NCBI GenBank assembly: GCA_002376725.1
Contig: DFOM01000025.1
Span: 11,974 to 75,973 of the forward strand
Source of the DNA: Cloacimonetes bacterium UBA3541
GTDB lineage: Bacteria > Cloacimonadota > Cloacimonadia > Cloacimonadales > Cloacimonadaceae
DNA: 64,000 nt
Reading direction: 5' to 3'
Made by a program: the position numbers and the translations under genes. How positions within the stretch are numbered: position 1 is the stretch's first letter; each line of letters opens with the position of its first letter. Below are positions 43,513 through 52,410 of this stretch, piece by piece. Below the pieces are notes generated by a model. That model searched no databases. It saw nothing but the letters and a program-made list of their open reading frames with translations, and was not told the DNA's origin.

Positions 43513-45066
43513 ATGCCATCAACTAAAGATGCAATACAAAAAATGCTGGAAAAAGAGCAAAAAGTTCTACAGCTGGGAGGACCTCAAGCAGTAGAAAAGC
43601 AAAAGCAAAAAGGAAAACTAACTGCTCGTGAACGATTGGACTTGTTTTTTGATGCTGGTACCTTTCGGGAACTGGATATGTTCGTACATCATCGCTGTGA
43701 TAATTTTGGGATGGATAAGGTAGAAATTGCTTCAGATGGTGTAGTTACGGGACATGGTCTGGTCAATGGAAGACCTGTTTTTGCTTTTTCTCAAGATTTC
43801 ACTTCTCGCGGTGGATCTCTAGGAGAAATGCATGCTGCTAAAATCTGTAAGATTATGGATATGGCTTTGAAAAATGGTTTACCATTGATTGGATTTCAAG
43901 ATAGTGGTGGAGCCCGCATTCAAGAAGGAGTAGATGCCCTTAAGGGTTATGGTGATATTTTCTTCCGTAATTCTCGTGCCAGTGGCGTTATTCCTCAAAT
44001 CACCGCTATTATGGGTCCTTGTGCAGGTGGAGCTGTCTATTCTCCATCTATGACTGATTTTGTCTTTATGGTTAAAAACACAAGTTATATGTTTATTACT
44101 GGTCCAGATGTTATTAGAGCGGTCACTGGAGAAGATACTACTCAAGAAGAACTTGGTGGTGCTATGACTCATAATACTAAAAGTGGAAATGCACACTTTG
44201 CTTGTGAAAACGATGCTGATGCTATAGAGCAGATAAAAATCTTGCTAAGTTATCTACCATCCAATAATATGGAAGAAGCTCCCAGAATTGAATGTAATGA
44301 TGATCCCTGGCGTCTTTGTCCCGATCTGGATACTATTATTCCTGATAATCCTAAGGAAAGCTATGATATGCATGAGGTTATTAAGACTGTGGTGGATGAC
44401 GGCATCTTTTTTGAACCACATAAATATTATGCACAAAATATAATAGTCGGTTTTGGCAGATTAAATGGCAGAGTCATTGGAGTGGTAGCAAGTCAACCTA
44501 TCGTCCTAGCAGGATGTTTGGATATTGATGCTTCCGATAAGGCTACTCGTTTTATTCGTTTTTGCGATGCTTTTAATATACCCCTAGTGACTTTTGTCGA
44601 TGTTCCAGGCTATTTACCAGGCACTTATCAGGAACATAATGGTATCATAAGGCATGGAGCAAAATTACTCTGGTGTTATTCAGAAGCGACGGTTCCTAAA
44701 TTAACAATAATCACTCGTAAAGACTATGGTGGGAGCTATATTGCAATGAGTAGTAGACACTTAGGAGCAGATATGGTTTTTGCCTGGCCTACAGCAGAGA
44801 TTGCTGTTATGGGTGCAGAAGGAGCAGCTAATATCATTTTCCGTAAAGAGATAGAAGCAGCAGAAGATAAAGCAGCTAAAAGAGCAGAAATGATAAAAAT
44901 CTATGAAGAACAATTCAATAATCCTTATGTAGCTGCTTCTCGTGGTTATATTGATGCAGTTATCCTTCCTTCTGAAACCAGAAAGCGATTAGTTGATGCA
45001 CTGGAGATTTGTTCTACAAAAAGTGAGAGTCTGCCTCCCAAAAAGCACGGTAATATACCAGTTTAA
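43513..45066 (+). CDS. acyl-CoA carboxyltransferase beta subunit (propionyl/methylmalonyl-CoA type)
   Basis: 517 residues, the length of PccB/MmdA/transcarboxylase 12S. Carboxyltransferase domains N and C with G-G-S-L-G-E-M-H-A-A-K, FQDSGGARIQEGVDAL (oxyanion hole), GPCAGGAVYSPSMTDF, FITGPDVIRAVTGE and later VDVPGYLPGTYQEHNGIIRHGAKL, GGSYIAMSSRHLGAD. Transfers carboxyl between biotin and propionyl-CoA. The operon holds a pyruvate/oxaloacetate-type carboxyltransferase with fused biotin domain instead of a biotin carboxylase, so a methylmalonyl-CoA:pyruvate transcarboxylase is the simplest reading; a decarboxylase or carboxylase subunit is the alternative. pccB or mmdA would be fair names. Confidence 0.93.
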   Translation: MPSTKDAIQKMLEKEQKVLQLGGPQAVEKQKQKGKLTARERLDLFFDAGTFRELDMFVHHRCDNFGMDKVEIASDGVVTGHGLVNGRPVFAFSQDFTSRGGSLGEMHAAKICKIMDMALKNGLPLIGFQDSGGARIQEGVDALKGYGDIFFRNSRASGVIPQITAIMGPCAGGAVYSPSMTDFVFMVKNTSYMFITGPDVIRAVTGEDTTQEELGGAMTHNTKSGNAHFACENDADAIEQIKILLSYLPSNNMEEAPRIECNDDPWRLCPDLDTIIPDNPKESYDMHEVIKTVVDDGIFFEPHKYYAQNIIVGFGRLNGRVIGVVASQPIVLAGCLDIDASDKATRFIRFCDAFNIPLVTFVDVPGYLPGTYQEHNGIIRHGAKLLWCYSEATVPKLTIITRKDYGGSYIAMSSRHLGADMVFAWPTAEIAVMGAEGAANIIFRKEIEAAEDKAAKRAEMIKIYEEQFNNPYVAASRGYIDAVILPSETRKRLVDALEICSTKSESLPPKKHGNIPV

Positions 45067-45086
45067 TACATTTCAGGATAAGATAT

Positions 45087-45272
45087 ATGACAGATAAGAA
45101 AAAAGAAGTTGCTGCCATAGCTGGAGTTCTGGCTTTAATCACTTCAGAAGAAGCAGAATCACCAAAACTTCCTAAAGAAAGAGAATTCTATTTCTGGCAA
45201 GCTTATGGCCGTCAAAAAACAATGCTTTATCGTGATTTAACTCAAAGAAGATTAATAAAAAGACATAAATAA
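45087..45272 (+). CDS. 61-residue OadG/epsilon-like small subunit
   Basis: Small gene between the two carboxyltransferase genes (20 and 9 base gaps), with its own start after AGGATAAG. The first half EVAAIAGVLALITSEEAE resembles the short helix E-x-x-A-A-I-x-x-A-x-A shared by the C-terminal part of OadG-type gamma subunits and by epsilon-type subunits of acyl-CoA carboxylases; the basic second half ends LTQRRLIKRHK. No membrane helix, unlike OadG, so it is probably a soluble linker of the complex. Conserved position supports it being real. Confidence 0.7.
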   Translation: MTDKKKEVAAIAGVLALITSEEAESPKLPKEREFYFWQAYGRQKTMLYRDLTQRRLIKRHK

Positions 45273-45281
45273 GGAGAATCA

Positions 45282-47291
45282 ATGCAGAAACATGGCATCT
45301 TGGAATATAGCGAGATGCGCTATGAACCAGACCGCCCGAAAGCGGTAAATCCAATCAAGATTCAGGACCTGACCTTCCGTGATGGACACCAATCCCTTTT
45401 TGCTACACGCGTTAGGACAGAAGATTTATTACATGTAGCAGAGCTAATGGATCAGGTGGGCTTTTACTCTATGGAAGTGTGGGGTGGAGCCACCTTTGAT
45501 GTTATGCATCGCTATTTAGGCGAAGACCCCTGGGAACGTATCAGGGTCTTAAAAAAACATATCACCAAGACTCCATTCTCAATGTTATTACGAGGCCAAA
45601 ATCTGGTAGGATATCGTAATTATCCCGATGATATTGTGGAAACCTTTGTTCAAAGATGTTGTGATAATGGTATTGATATCTTTAGAGTATTTGATGCTCT
45701 AAATGATTTTCGTAATTTCCAGACCGCTGTCAAGGTTATAAAGAAGAATAATAAACACTTTCAGGGTGCGATATGCTTTAGCCTTACTGAACAGAGAATG
45801 GGGGGGGAAATATATAATATAGAATACTATGTTTCTAAAGCTAAGCAACTTGAAGATATGGGAGCAGATACCGTCTGTATCAAGGATATGGCAGGACTGA
45901 TTGCTCCCTACGATGCTTATGACTTGATTTTAGCCTTAAAGGAAAATATCAAAGTTCCCGTTCATTTACATACTCATTTTACTAGTGGAATGGGAGATTT
46001 ATCCTTATTTAAGGCAATTGAAGCAGGAGTAGATATAATTGATACCTGCGTTGGACCTTATGCCTATAGAACTTCTCATCCGGCGATTGAACCTCTAGTA
46101 ATTGCTCTTTTAGGAACAAATCGGGATACTGGTTTTGATATTAAACTCCTTAATCAAATCGGAAAGGAAATGGAAATAGACATTCCTAAATATATGCAAT
46201 ATGCAGATACAACCAAATTTAGCATTATTGATACCGATGTTATTATTCATCAAACTCCAGGTGGTATGATTTCCAATCTTATAAATCAACTACGTCAAAT
46301 GGATGCTTTAGACCGTTTAGAAGATGTTTTCAAAGAGATACCAAAAGTGCGAAAAGATCTGGGTCAGGTTCCTTTAGTTACACCTACCAGCCAGATTGTA
46401 GGCATTCAAGCAGTGAATAATACACTCTTTGATAGTTATGAAGGAGAATATTCTCATATAACAGAAGAAGTTAAAGATCTCTGCTATGGTCTTTATGGCA
46501 AGACTCCTATGCCTATTAATCCAAAAGTGCAGAAAAAGGCATTAAAAGGCTATCCGCGTGGTGAAAAGCCTATCACAAGTCGTCCAGGTGACATTTTAGA
46601 ACCTGGTCTGGAAAAAGCCAAGAAAGAAGCAGAAGGCTTAGCTAAAGATATTGATGATGTCCTGATTGTGGCTCTTTATAATGTAACAGGAAAGAAATTC
46701 CTGAAGATTAAATATGGTTTAGAGCCAATGCCTGAAGAAATGAAGCCTATTACTCTGGAAGAAGTAAAACGGCAGCAAGAGCTATGCGAAAAAGCTAAAG
46801 CTGGTCTTTTGATTGAACCACCATCTAAAAAACAAGTTACTAAACCGGAAGCATTGAGACAGTTTGATGTATTTGTGGATGATGAATACTTCTTAGTAGA
46901 GGTGTCAGAAAAAGGTATGCCTTATATCGTTCCTAGTGCAAAGAACTCTTGTAATCCGCAAACCCAAGCTACTCAACCTTTAAATCATCAACCTGTTCCT
47001 CAATCGACAAAGAACAATCCTCAGTCAGCTCCTAATCATTCTCCAGCTCAAACTGCTTCAACAGCGGTGGAAGGTATTCCAGTTACTGCGCCGATGCCAG
47101 GAATGCTGGTGCGTTATGAGAAAAAAGTTGGAGATAGGGTAAAAGTAGGAGAGAACTTGCTGGTCCTGGAAGCGATGAAGATGTATAATAATATTCCTAG
47201 TCCAGTAGAAGGAACGGTGGTTTCCACACCTTTAAATGCTGGAGACAGTGTTGGGAAAAGTGATGTTCTGATTGTGGTTAAGCCAGATTAA
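45282..47291 (+). CDS. pyruvate/oxaloacetate carboxyltransferase with fused biotinyl domain (transcarboxylase 5S-like)
   Basis: 669 residues. Carboxyltransferase barrel (~25-300): DLTFRDGHQSLFATR, the carbamylated Lys in CIKDMAG, metal ligands HLHTH, and DTCVGPYAYRTSHPA. Then the PYC/OAD conserved domain (~310-480), a Pro/Gln linker (~560-595) and a C-terminal biotinyl domain with EAMKM, biotinylated Lys 633. Uses oxaloacetate or pyruvate as carboxyl donor/acceptor. With the upstream acyl-CoA subunit it can make a complete transcarboxylase of Propionibacterium type, with 5S and 1.3S fused. Could also be oadA or pycB. AAGGAGA site before the ATG. Confidence 0.93.
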   Translation: MQKHGILEYSEMRYEPDRPKAVNPIKIQDLTFRDGHQSLFATRVRTEDLLHVAELMDQVGFYSMEVWGGATFDVMHRYLGEDPWERIRVLKKHITKTPFSMLLRGQNLVGYRNYPDDIVETFVQRCCDNGIDIFRVFDALNDFRNFQTAVKVIKKNNKHFQGAICFSLTEQRMGGEIYNIEYYVSKAKQLEDMGADTVCIKDMAGLIAPYDAYDLILALKENIKVPVHLHTHFTSGMGDLSLFKAIEAGVDIIDTCVGPYAYRTSHPAIEPLVIALLGTNRDTGFDIKLLNQIGKEMEIDIPKYMQYADTTKFSIIDTDVIIHQTPGGMISNLINQLRQMDALDRLEDVFKEIPKVRKDLGQVPLVTPTSQIVGIQAVNNTLFDSYEGEYSHITEEVKDLCYGLYGKTPMPINPKVQKKALKGYPRGEKPITSRPGDILEPGLEKAKKEAEGLAKDIDDVLIVALYNVTGKKFLKIKYGLEPMPEEMKPITLEEVKRQQELCEKAKAGLLIEPPSKKQVTKPEALRQFDVFVDDEYFLVEVSEKGMPYIVPSAKNSCNPQTQATQPLNHQPVPQSTKNNPQSAPNHSPAQTASTAVEGIPVTAPMPGMLVRYEKKVGDRVKVGENLLVLEAMKMYNNIPSPVEGTVVSTPLNAGDSVGKSDVLIVVKPD

Positions 47292-47341
47292 TAAGTCGCT
47301 AATATACCTTCATTCTATAGAAACATTCTCGGGAGTGAGAG

Positions 47342-47878
47342 ATGCTAGTTAAAAGTATCATAATGGATAAGGACCAGATGGAACGCACTATTCATAGAAT
47401 GGCGCATGAAATTATAGAACAGAATAGAGGCACAGAGAATATTCGTTTTGTGGGCATTCGAACCAGAGGAGTACCTTTAGCACTGAGACTGGCAGATTAT
47501 CTTCGTTTGATTGAAGGTAAGGACATTCCAGTTGGAATTTTGGATATAACTCTTTATCGTGATGACCTTTCTAAGATATCTCATCAACCTGTAATTAAGG
47601 GTTCAGAGCTGGGTTTTGAGATTGAAGGCTCCTCTATTATTCTAGTGGATGATGTGCTCTACACAGGTAGAACCGTACGGGCTGCTATTGATGCATTGCT
47701 GGATTTTGGTAGACCACAACAGATACAACTGGCAGTTCTAATAGATAGGGGTCATCGTGAACTTCCTATCAAAGCTGATTATGTGGGGAAAAATGTTCCC
47801 ACTTCAAAAGAAGAGATAATTAAAGTCGCCTTTGAAGAAACGGATGGAGAAGACTCTGTTAAAATCGTTGTGGTATAA
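47342..47878 (+). CDS. pyrR: PyrR bifunctional pyr regulator / uracil phosphoribosyltransferase
   Basis: 178 residues, the family length. PRPP loop IILVDDVLYTGRTVRAAIDAL and FVGIRTRGVPLALRLADYL, DITLYRDDL. In other bacteria PyrR binds pyr mRNA and controls attenuation when UMP is high; here no attenuator was recognised in the 50-base upstream gap. Overlaps the pyrF reading frame by ~35 bases, so the two are coupled. The rest of the pyrimidine pathway is not in the window. Confidence 0.94.
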   Translation: MLVKSIIMDKDQMERTIHRMAHEIIEQNRGTENIRFVGIRTRGVPLALRLADYLRLIEGKDIPVGILDITLYRDDLSKISHQPVIKGSELGFEIEGSSIILVDDVLYTGRTVRAAIDALLDFGRPQQIQLAVLIDRGHRELPIKADYVGKNVPTSKEEIIKVAFEETDGEDSVKIVVV

Positions 47879-48656
47879 GTATAGATCTCGTTGGCAAGAC
47901 TCTCATTCTTTACTCTGTATTGGATTAGATCCTGACCTAACTCAACTTCCAGAATGTGTGCTGAATGAGAAGAATCCCATTTGGGAGTTTAATCGACGGA
48001 TAATTGATGCTACAGGGAAATATGCTTGTGCTTATAAACCCAATCTCGCTTTCTATTTAAGAGATGGTATTCGCGGATTAGAAGCTTTACAATTGACCGT
48101 TAATTACATTCCTGAATATATTCCTGTAATTCTTGATTGTAAAGTTGGTGATATCGGAACTACAATGGAGCAGTATGTTTCCGCTTTCCTGGAGTTGATG
48201 GATTTTGATGCCATAACGGTAAATCCACTTTTAGGTACTGATCTGCTTAAACCTATTTTAGAAAGAGAAGATGGTTTTGCTTTTGTGCTCACTCTCACTT
48301 CTAATCCTTCTGCTAATGATTTCTTTATTAAAGAAAATATGGCGGTCAAGATAGCCAAATGGCTCAATAATTTCCCTCCAGAAAAAATCGGAGCTGTAGT
48401 TGGAGCTACACTAGTTACTCAATTGAAAGAGATGCGAGAGCTTATGCCTGGTCGTATTTTTTTGATTCCTGGAATCGGAGCTCAAGGTGGAGACCTGGAT
48501 GCAGTTATGCATTATACTAAAGATTCAGATGAGTTTCCTAATATCTTGATTAATTCCTCACGAGGTATTATCTTTCAGGATAGATCACCAAAATTTGCAC
48601 AAGCTGCTGAAATTGCTGCCAAGAATTTACAAGAAAGGATAGAGATTTATACTTAA
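47844..48656 (+). CDS. pyrF: orotidine 5'-phosphate decarboxylase, type 2
   Basis: 270 residues from ATG at 47844 (other starts are possible: ATG 47832, TTG 47865; none has a strong ribosome site). Long-form PyrF2 family: SLLCIGLDPDL, YKPNLAFYLRDG, ILDCKVGDIGTTMEQY (the D-x-K-x-x-D catalytic set, here with GD), TVNPLLGTDLL, LIPGIGAQGG and NSSRGI. Makes UMP. Partner gene pyrR upstream overlaps. Convergent with the threonine aldolase gene 5 bases later. Confidence 0.93.
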   Translation: MEKTLLKSLWYKYRSRWQDSHSLLCIGLDPDLTQLPECVLNEKNPIWEFNRRIIDATGKYACAYKPNLAFYLRDGIRGLEALQLTVNYIPEYIPVILDCKVGDIGTTMEQYVSAFLELMDFDAITVNPLLGTDLLKPILEREDGFAFVLTLTSNPSANDFFIKENMAVKIAKWLNNFPPEKIGAVVGATLVTQLKEMRELMPGRIFLIPGIGAQGGDLDAVMHYTKDSDEFPNILINSSRGIIFQDRSPKFAQAAEIAAKNLQERIEIYT

Positions 48657-48661
48657 ACTTT

Positions 48662-49699
48662 TTAAAGTGATTGGGCTAAACTGGATTTGAGATCAAAGAT
48701 AAATTCCTCAATATGTTCTTCTGTGGTATTGAAGCTACACATCAATCGCACAACATTTCTTACTTCATCCCAGATATAGAAATGATATTTTTCCTGCAGT
48801 TCTTCAATAGAATTTCGTGGCATTCTGACAAATAATGAATTAACTTCTACCGGTTGAATGAGCTCAACCTCGGGGATTTTCTTTAAAAAATTGCCTAAAA
48901 GAGCTGCCATTTCATTTGCGTGACTGGCGTTCTTTCTCCATAATTCATCTTCCAGATAGACATCAAACTGAGCCGAGATATAACGCATCTTGCTGAAAAG
49001 TTGAGTACATTGCTTGCGATAAAACCTAATATCAGAAGTAAGATCTGGTCTAAAGCTAATCAATGCTTCTCCAAAAAGAAGTCCATTTTTAGTTCCACCA
49101 AAGCTAATAATATCAGCTCCTATATCTTTCGTTATTTCTTTTAATGAACAATTCAAAGCTGCAGCAGCATTAGCTAGTCTTGCACCATCTATATGTAAAA
49201 GCATTCCCAGACTGTGAGTATAATCTGCTAAAACCTTAAGTTCCTCAATAGAATATAGAGTTCCATATTCTGTACTTTGAGCAATAGAAATAACTTTGCC
49301 CTGAGAATGATGCTGATCGCGATTATTTAGCAGGTAAGGACTTATTAACTCAGGAGTCAATTTACCGTCAGGAGTGGGAATAACCTGTAATCTAGCCTGG
49401 GTAAATTTCTGCACTGCTCCACATTCATCCACATTAATATGGGCAGTCTGGGCGCAAAAAATAGCATTAAAGGATTTCACCAGGTTTTGTAGGGCAACTA
49501 CATTTGCACCCGTTCCAGTCATAACAAAGCAGGCTTGACAGTCTCCTCCGAAGAGCAATTCAAGTTTATTTAACACTTTTAAAGTTAAAGGGTCTTCTCC
49601 ATAAGCTGGAGTAAAACCTTCATCAGCTTTGAGAAGAGCCTTCCAGACTGCAGGATGCACTCCTGAATGATTGTCACTTCCCAAACTTACCGAAAACAT
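48662..49699 (-). CDS. ltaE: low-specificity threonine aldolase / beta-eliminating lyase
   Basis: 345 residues, typical length. PLP-dependent fold type I: SLGSDNHSGVHPAVWKAL, AYGEDPLTLKVLNKL, H-I-N-V-D-E-C-G-A, LLHIDGARLANAA, and the PLP Lys in ISFGGTKNGLLFGEALI. Cleaves L-threonine/allo-threonine to glycine and acetaldehyde. Last gene of the ackA run, 16 bases after the peptidase gene. Confidence 0.93.
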   Translation of the reverse strand: MFSVSLGSDNHSGVHPAVWKALLKADEGFTPAYGEDPLTLKVLNKLELLFGGDCQACFVMTGTGANVVALQNLVKSFNAIFCAQTAHINVDECGAVQKFTQARLQVIPTPDGKLTPELISPYLLNNRDQHHSQGKVISIAQSTEYGTLYSIEELKVLADYTHSLGMLLHIDGARLANAAAALNCSLKEITKDIGADIISFGGTKNGLLFGEALISFRPDLTSDIRFYRKQCTQLFSKMRYISAQFDVYLEDELWRKNASHANEMAALLGNFLKKIPEVELIQPVEVNSLFVRMPRNSIEELQEKYHFYIWDEVRNVVRLMCSFNTTEEHIEEFIFDLKSSLAQSL

Positions 49700-49715
49700 T
49701 ATAGCTCCTTAATAC

Positions 49716-50642
49716 TTAATATAATTTCTCATCCTCATCTTCTGAAAATTCATCAGAATAATCTATATCGGGTAGCGATTTCATCTTTTTTCGCTGCTTT
49801 ATATGAGCATAGATGAGAATAAAGGGCATTAAAATCAGGATGAAAGTTCCCAGCCCCGTTATAATATAAACATAAGCCTGTCTTTTACTGAAAGCGGCAA
49901 AATCCTCATTAAATTGCACTAAGTCAATATGGTAAGCGTTATGAAAAGCCTCAGTAAATAGTGTTTTCTTCCCTGTCCGATAATTATCAGCCACAATTTC
50001 CCAGAAATCTTTCCAGGCTTCAGGATCTTTATCTTTCATATATTGCACTGCATAATATGAAGTTATGTAATATAAATTCCAATCTGCTGGATGTTGAGGA
50101 TAGTTTTCAGCCAGCTGTATCAGATCCATTTTATTTCCCCAGAACCTTTCTCTAATATAGTAATAATACCTATCCAATCCGAGTTGGTTACCCTGTTGAG
50201 TGGCTATACCTTCATGAAACCAGAGTGGAGCTCTTCTTAATATTTCATCTAAAAACCAGTGAGTATATTCATGGATTATTATTCCACTATAATTAGATAA
50301 TATCTGCTCAGCGCTTCGTATGTAGATACGATGGTCTAGAGATGAGTAAAAAGCACTGGAAAACTCTATAATCCTTCCCTTGCCACTGGTTAATAGTTCA
50401 TAGGATTTTACATCAGGCACTACATAGATATCAGCTCGAGAATCCAGATAAACTCCTGTTCCCATCTGTAACTGGTCTATTCTCTGGTTCAATTCATCTA
50501 AAAAGCTTTGCGTAACCGGGAATTTACCATTTGTAGTATGGATTACAAAGTTATCGGTTACAACCGCTATCTGATAGTTTGCATTAAGAAGGCTCAAAAA
50601 GAATAAAATAGGAACAAAACATTTCCAGATAGTAGATTTCAG
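49716..50642 (-). CDS. exported peptidase MA-like metalloprotease with CTG start
   Basis: 308 residues when started at CTG 50642; the first conventional start (TTG) would delete half of a perfect signal peptide (K-S-T-I-W-K-C-F-V-P-I-L-F-F-L-S-L-L-N-A). AAGGAG lies 8 bases upstream of the CTG, and the CTG overlaps the TGA of the S4 gene (CTGA). Peptidase MA-like domain with IIIHEYTHWFLDEIL (HExxH) and the gluzincin Glu in APLWFHEGIATQQG; YYVQYMKDK later. A membrane helix (~248-275) then a Lys-rich, acidic cytoplasmic tail. Anchored with the catalytic domain outside. Substrate unknown. Confidence 0.82.
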   Translation of the reverse strand: MKSTIWKCFVPILFFLSLLNANYQIAVVTDNFVIHTTNGKFPVTQSFLDELNQRIDQLQMGTGVYLDSRADIYVVPDVKSYELLTSGKGRIIEFSSAFYSSLDHRIYIRSAEQILSNYSGIIIHEYTHWFLDEILRRAPLWFHEGIATQQGNQLGLDRYYYYIRERFWGNKMDLIQLAENYPQHPADWNLYYITSYYAVQYMKDKDPEAWKDFWEIVADNYRTGKKTLFTEAFHNAYHIDLVQFNEDFAAFSKRQAYVYIITGLGTFILILMPFILIYAHIKQRKKMKSLPDIDYSDEFSEDEDEKLY

Positions 50643-50902
50643 TTTGGAATCTCCTTACGAGTTAAAAGTGTATAGTAATTTGTAGAATCCTTTTTAGCTA
50701 CATTTCCCTGGGGAATTTTATCAATGCGAATTTGATGCTCATAACCGTAGAGACAAAATTGAATTATATCTTTTTCTTTAACTTCTGCTGAAGCTTTAGC
50801 TGGTTTACCATTAAGACTCACTAATCCTTTATCACAGGCTGTTTTAGCAATGCTACGACTTTTAGTAAGGCAAAGCTTGTTAAGTAACATATCTATTCGC
50901 AT
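50639..50902 (-). CDS. S4-domain RNA-binding protein, Hsp15/RqcP-like
   Basis: 87 residues. S4 fold at ~1-60: RIDMLLNKLCLTKSRSIAKTACDKGLVSLNGK and VKEKDIIQF. Small single-domain S4 proteins (Hsp15, RqcP) bind the 50S subunit with nascent-chain tRNA in ribosome rescue; this one is a good candidate for that type. Follows ackA by 23 bases; its TGA overlaps the CTG start of the following gene. Confidence 0.85.
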   Translation of the reverse strand: MRIDMLLNKLCLTKSRSIAKTACDKGLVSLNGKPAKASAEVKEKDIIQFCLYGYEHQIRIDKIPQGNVAKKDSTNYYTLLTRKEIPN

Positions 50903-50925
50903 AAATTTGCCGGTTTTAAAATTTA

Positions 50926-52125
50926 TTAAGTTAGAAGTCTTTGGGTCTCCAGTGCTATCATCAATTCTTCATTAGTTGGAACTTTTAGTACTGTTACCAG
51001 GGAATCGGAAATACTTAATTGTTCTATTTCACTACTAAATTTAGCATTAGCAGTTTGATCAAGTTTTATGCCTAAAGCTTCCATATCTTTACAGACCATT
51101 TCTCTTGCTAAGGGCATATTTTCTCCTACTCCACCCGTAAATACTAAAACATCCAAACCGTTCATAACTGCATAATAGGAACCGATATATTTTTTAATCC
51201 GATAGCAATAAACTTCCAGAGCTTGCTTGGCTTTAATATTATCTTTTAAAAGGATTTCATCTTCAATGACTCTCATATCATTAGAAATCTTAGACAGGCC
51301 GAGCATACCGCTTTTCTTATTTAGTATACTATTGACTTCATCCACCGTTAAATCTAGGTGTTGTTGCATATAAATTGGGATTGAGGGGTCTATATCACCG
51401 CAACGAGTTCCCATCATCAAGCCTTCTAGAGGAGTGAATCCCATTGAAGTATCAATAGATTTTCCGTGTTCTATAGCTGTCATAGAAGCACCATTTCCCA
51501 GATGACAGGTGATAATTTTTAATTTAGTGATATCTTTTTGCAGAAATTTAGCTGCTTGCACGCTTACATATTTATGAGAAGTTCCGTGGAAACCATACCG
51601 TCTTATCTTGTGGTTTTCGTAATATTCTAAAGGAAGAGGATAAAGATAAGCTCTAGGGAGCATTGTCTGATGAAAAGCAGTATCAAAAAGTCCACATTGA
51701 GGAACCTCTGGCATATTCTTCTTTACTGCTTCTATTCCTTTTATATTTGCAGGATTATGTAGGGGCGCTAAGGGAATGCATTCTTTCATAATTCGAACTA
51801 CATCATCCGTGATAACTACGGCATCAGAATAATATTCACCAGCATGGACTAATCTATGTCCAACAGCATCAATTTCTCGTTTATCCTTTATTACTCCGTT
51901 ATTCGGGTCCAATAGAGAATCTATTATCAATTGCAAACCTTGTTCGTGATTTTCAATTATCATCTCTTTCTTTTTCAAGGTATATTTCTCGCTTTTATAA
52001 GTAAAAAGGGAGAAATCTTCACCAATTCGTTCTGCAATTCCTTCTGCTAAAACTAATAGATTATTCATATCAATAAATTGATACTTTATGGAAGAACTGC
52101 CACAATTGAGAACTAATATTCTCAT
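50926..52125 (-). CDS. ackA: acetate kinase
   Basis: 399 residues, normal length. Reaction: acetyl phosphate + ADP to acetate + ATP, the energy-yielding end of acetate fermentation. Motifs: MRILVLNCGSSSIKYQ, GLFDTAFHQTMLPRAYLYPLP, RRYGFHGTSHKYVS, CHLGNGASMTAIEHGKSIDTSMGFTPLEGLMMGTRCGDIDP, and VFTGGVGEN. No phosphotransacetylase neighbour in the window. First gene of the run ackA - S4 protein - peptidase - threonine aldolase. Confidence 0.97.
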   Translation of the reverse strand: MRILVLNCGSSSIKYQFIDMNNLLVLAEGIAERIGEDFSLFTYKSEKYTLKKKEMIIENHEQGLQLIIDSLLDPNNGVIKDKREIDAVGHRLVHAGEYYSDAVVITDDVVRIMKECIPLAPLHNPANIKGIEAVKKNMPEVPQCGLFDTAFHQTMLPRAYLYPLPLEYYENHKIRRYGFHGTSHKYVSVQAAKFLQKDITKLKIITCHLGNGASMTAIEHGKSIDTSMGFTPLEGLMMGTRCGDIDPSIPIYMQQHLDLTVDEVNSILNKKSGMLGLSKISNDMRVIEDEILLKDNIKAKQALEVYCYRIKKYIGSYYAVMNGLDVLVFTGGVGENMPLAREMVCKDMEALGIKLDQTANAKFSSEIEQLSISDSLVTVLKVPTNEELMIALETQRLLT

Positions 52126-52410
52126 CTTATCCCTCTTTATATAATATTTTTTTACAAAAAGTTATATTATTGCCTTATTGTCAATCTATTTACTTGATAG
52201 AAGGGGAAATGGTATAGATTCAGAAGAAAAATGTCCTTTATTTGCAGATAAAATCCTCATTTTCCTTGGTTACTCTGGATTTTTTATTCAAGAATGTAGC
52301 GGATATCAATAGTATCAAATTTCATTTGTATAAACTAATTTATGATTTAACTTAAGATTACAGAACTAAGGTTAAAGAACTAACCTCTATATTTTTAACC
52401 TTCATATAAA
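52126..52410. other. 285-base gap without genes
   Basis: AT-rich. Next to the phosphorylase stop the reverse strand has AGGTTA/TAACCT (six pairs, 52360-52385), at most a weak terminator. The promoter of ackA should be here; none stands out beyond TTGACA-like bases near 52180. Confidence 0.4.
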
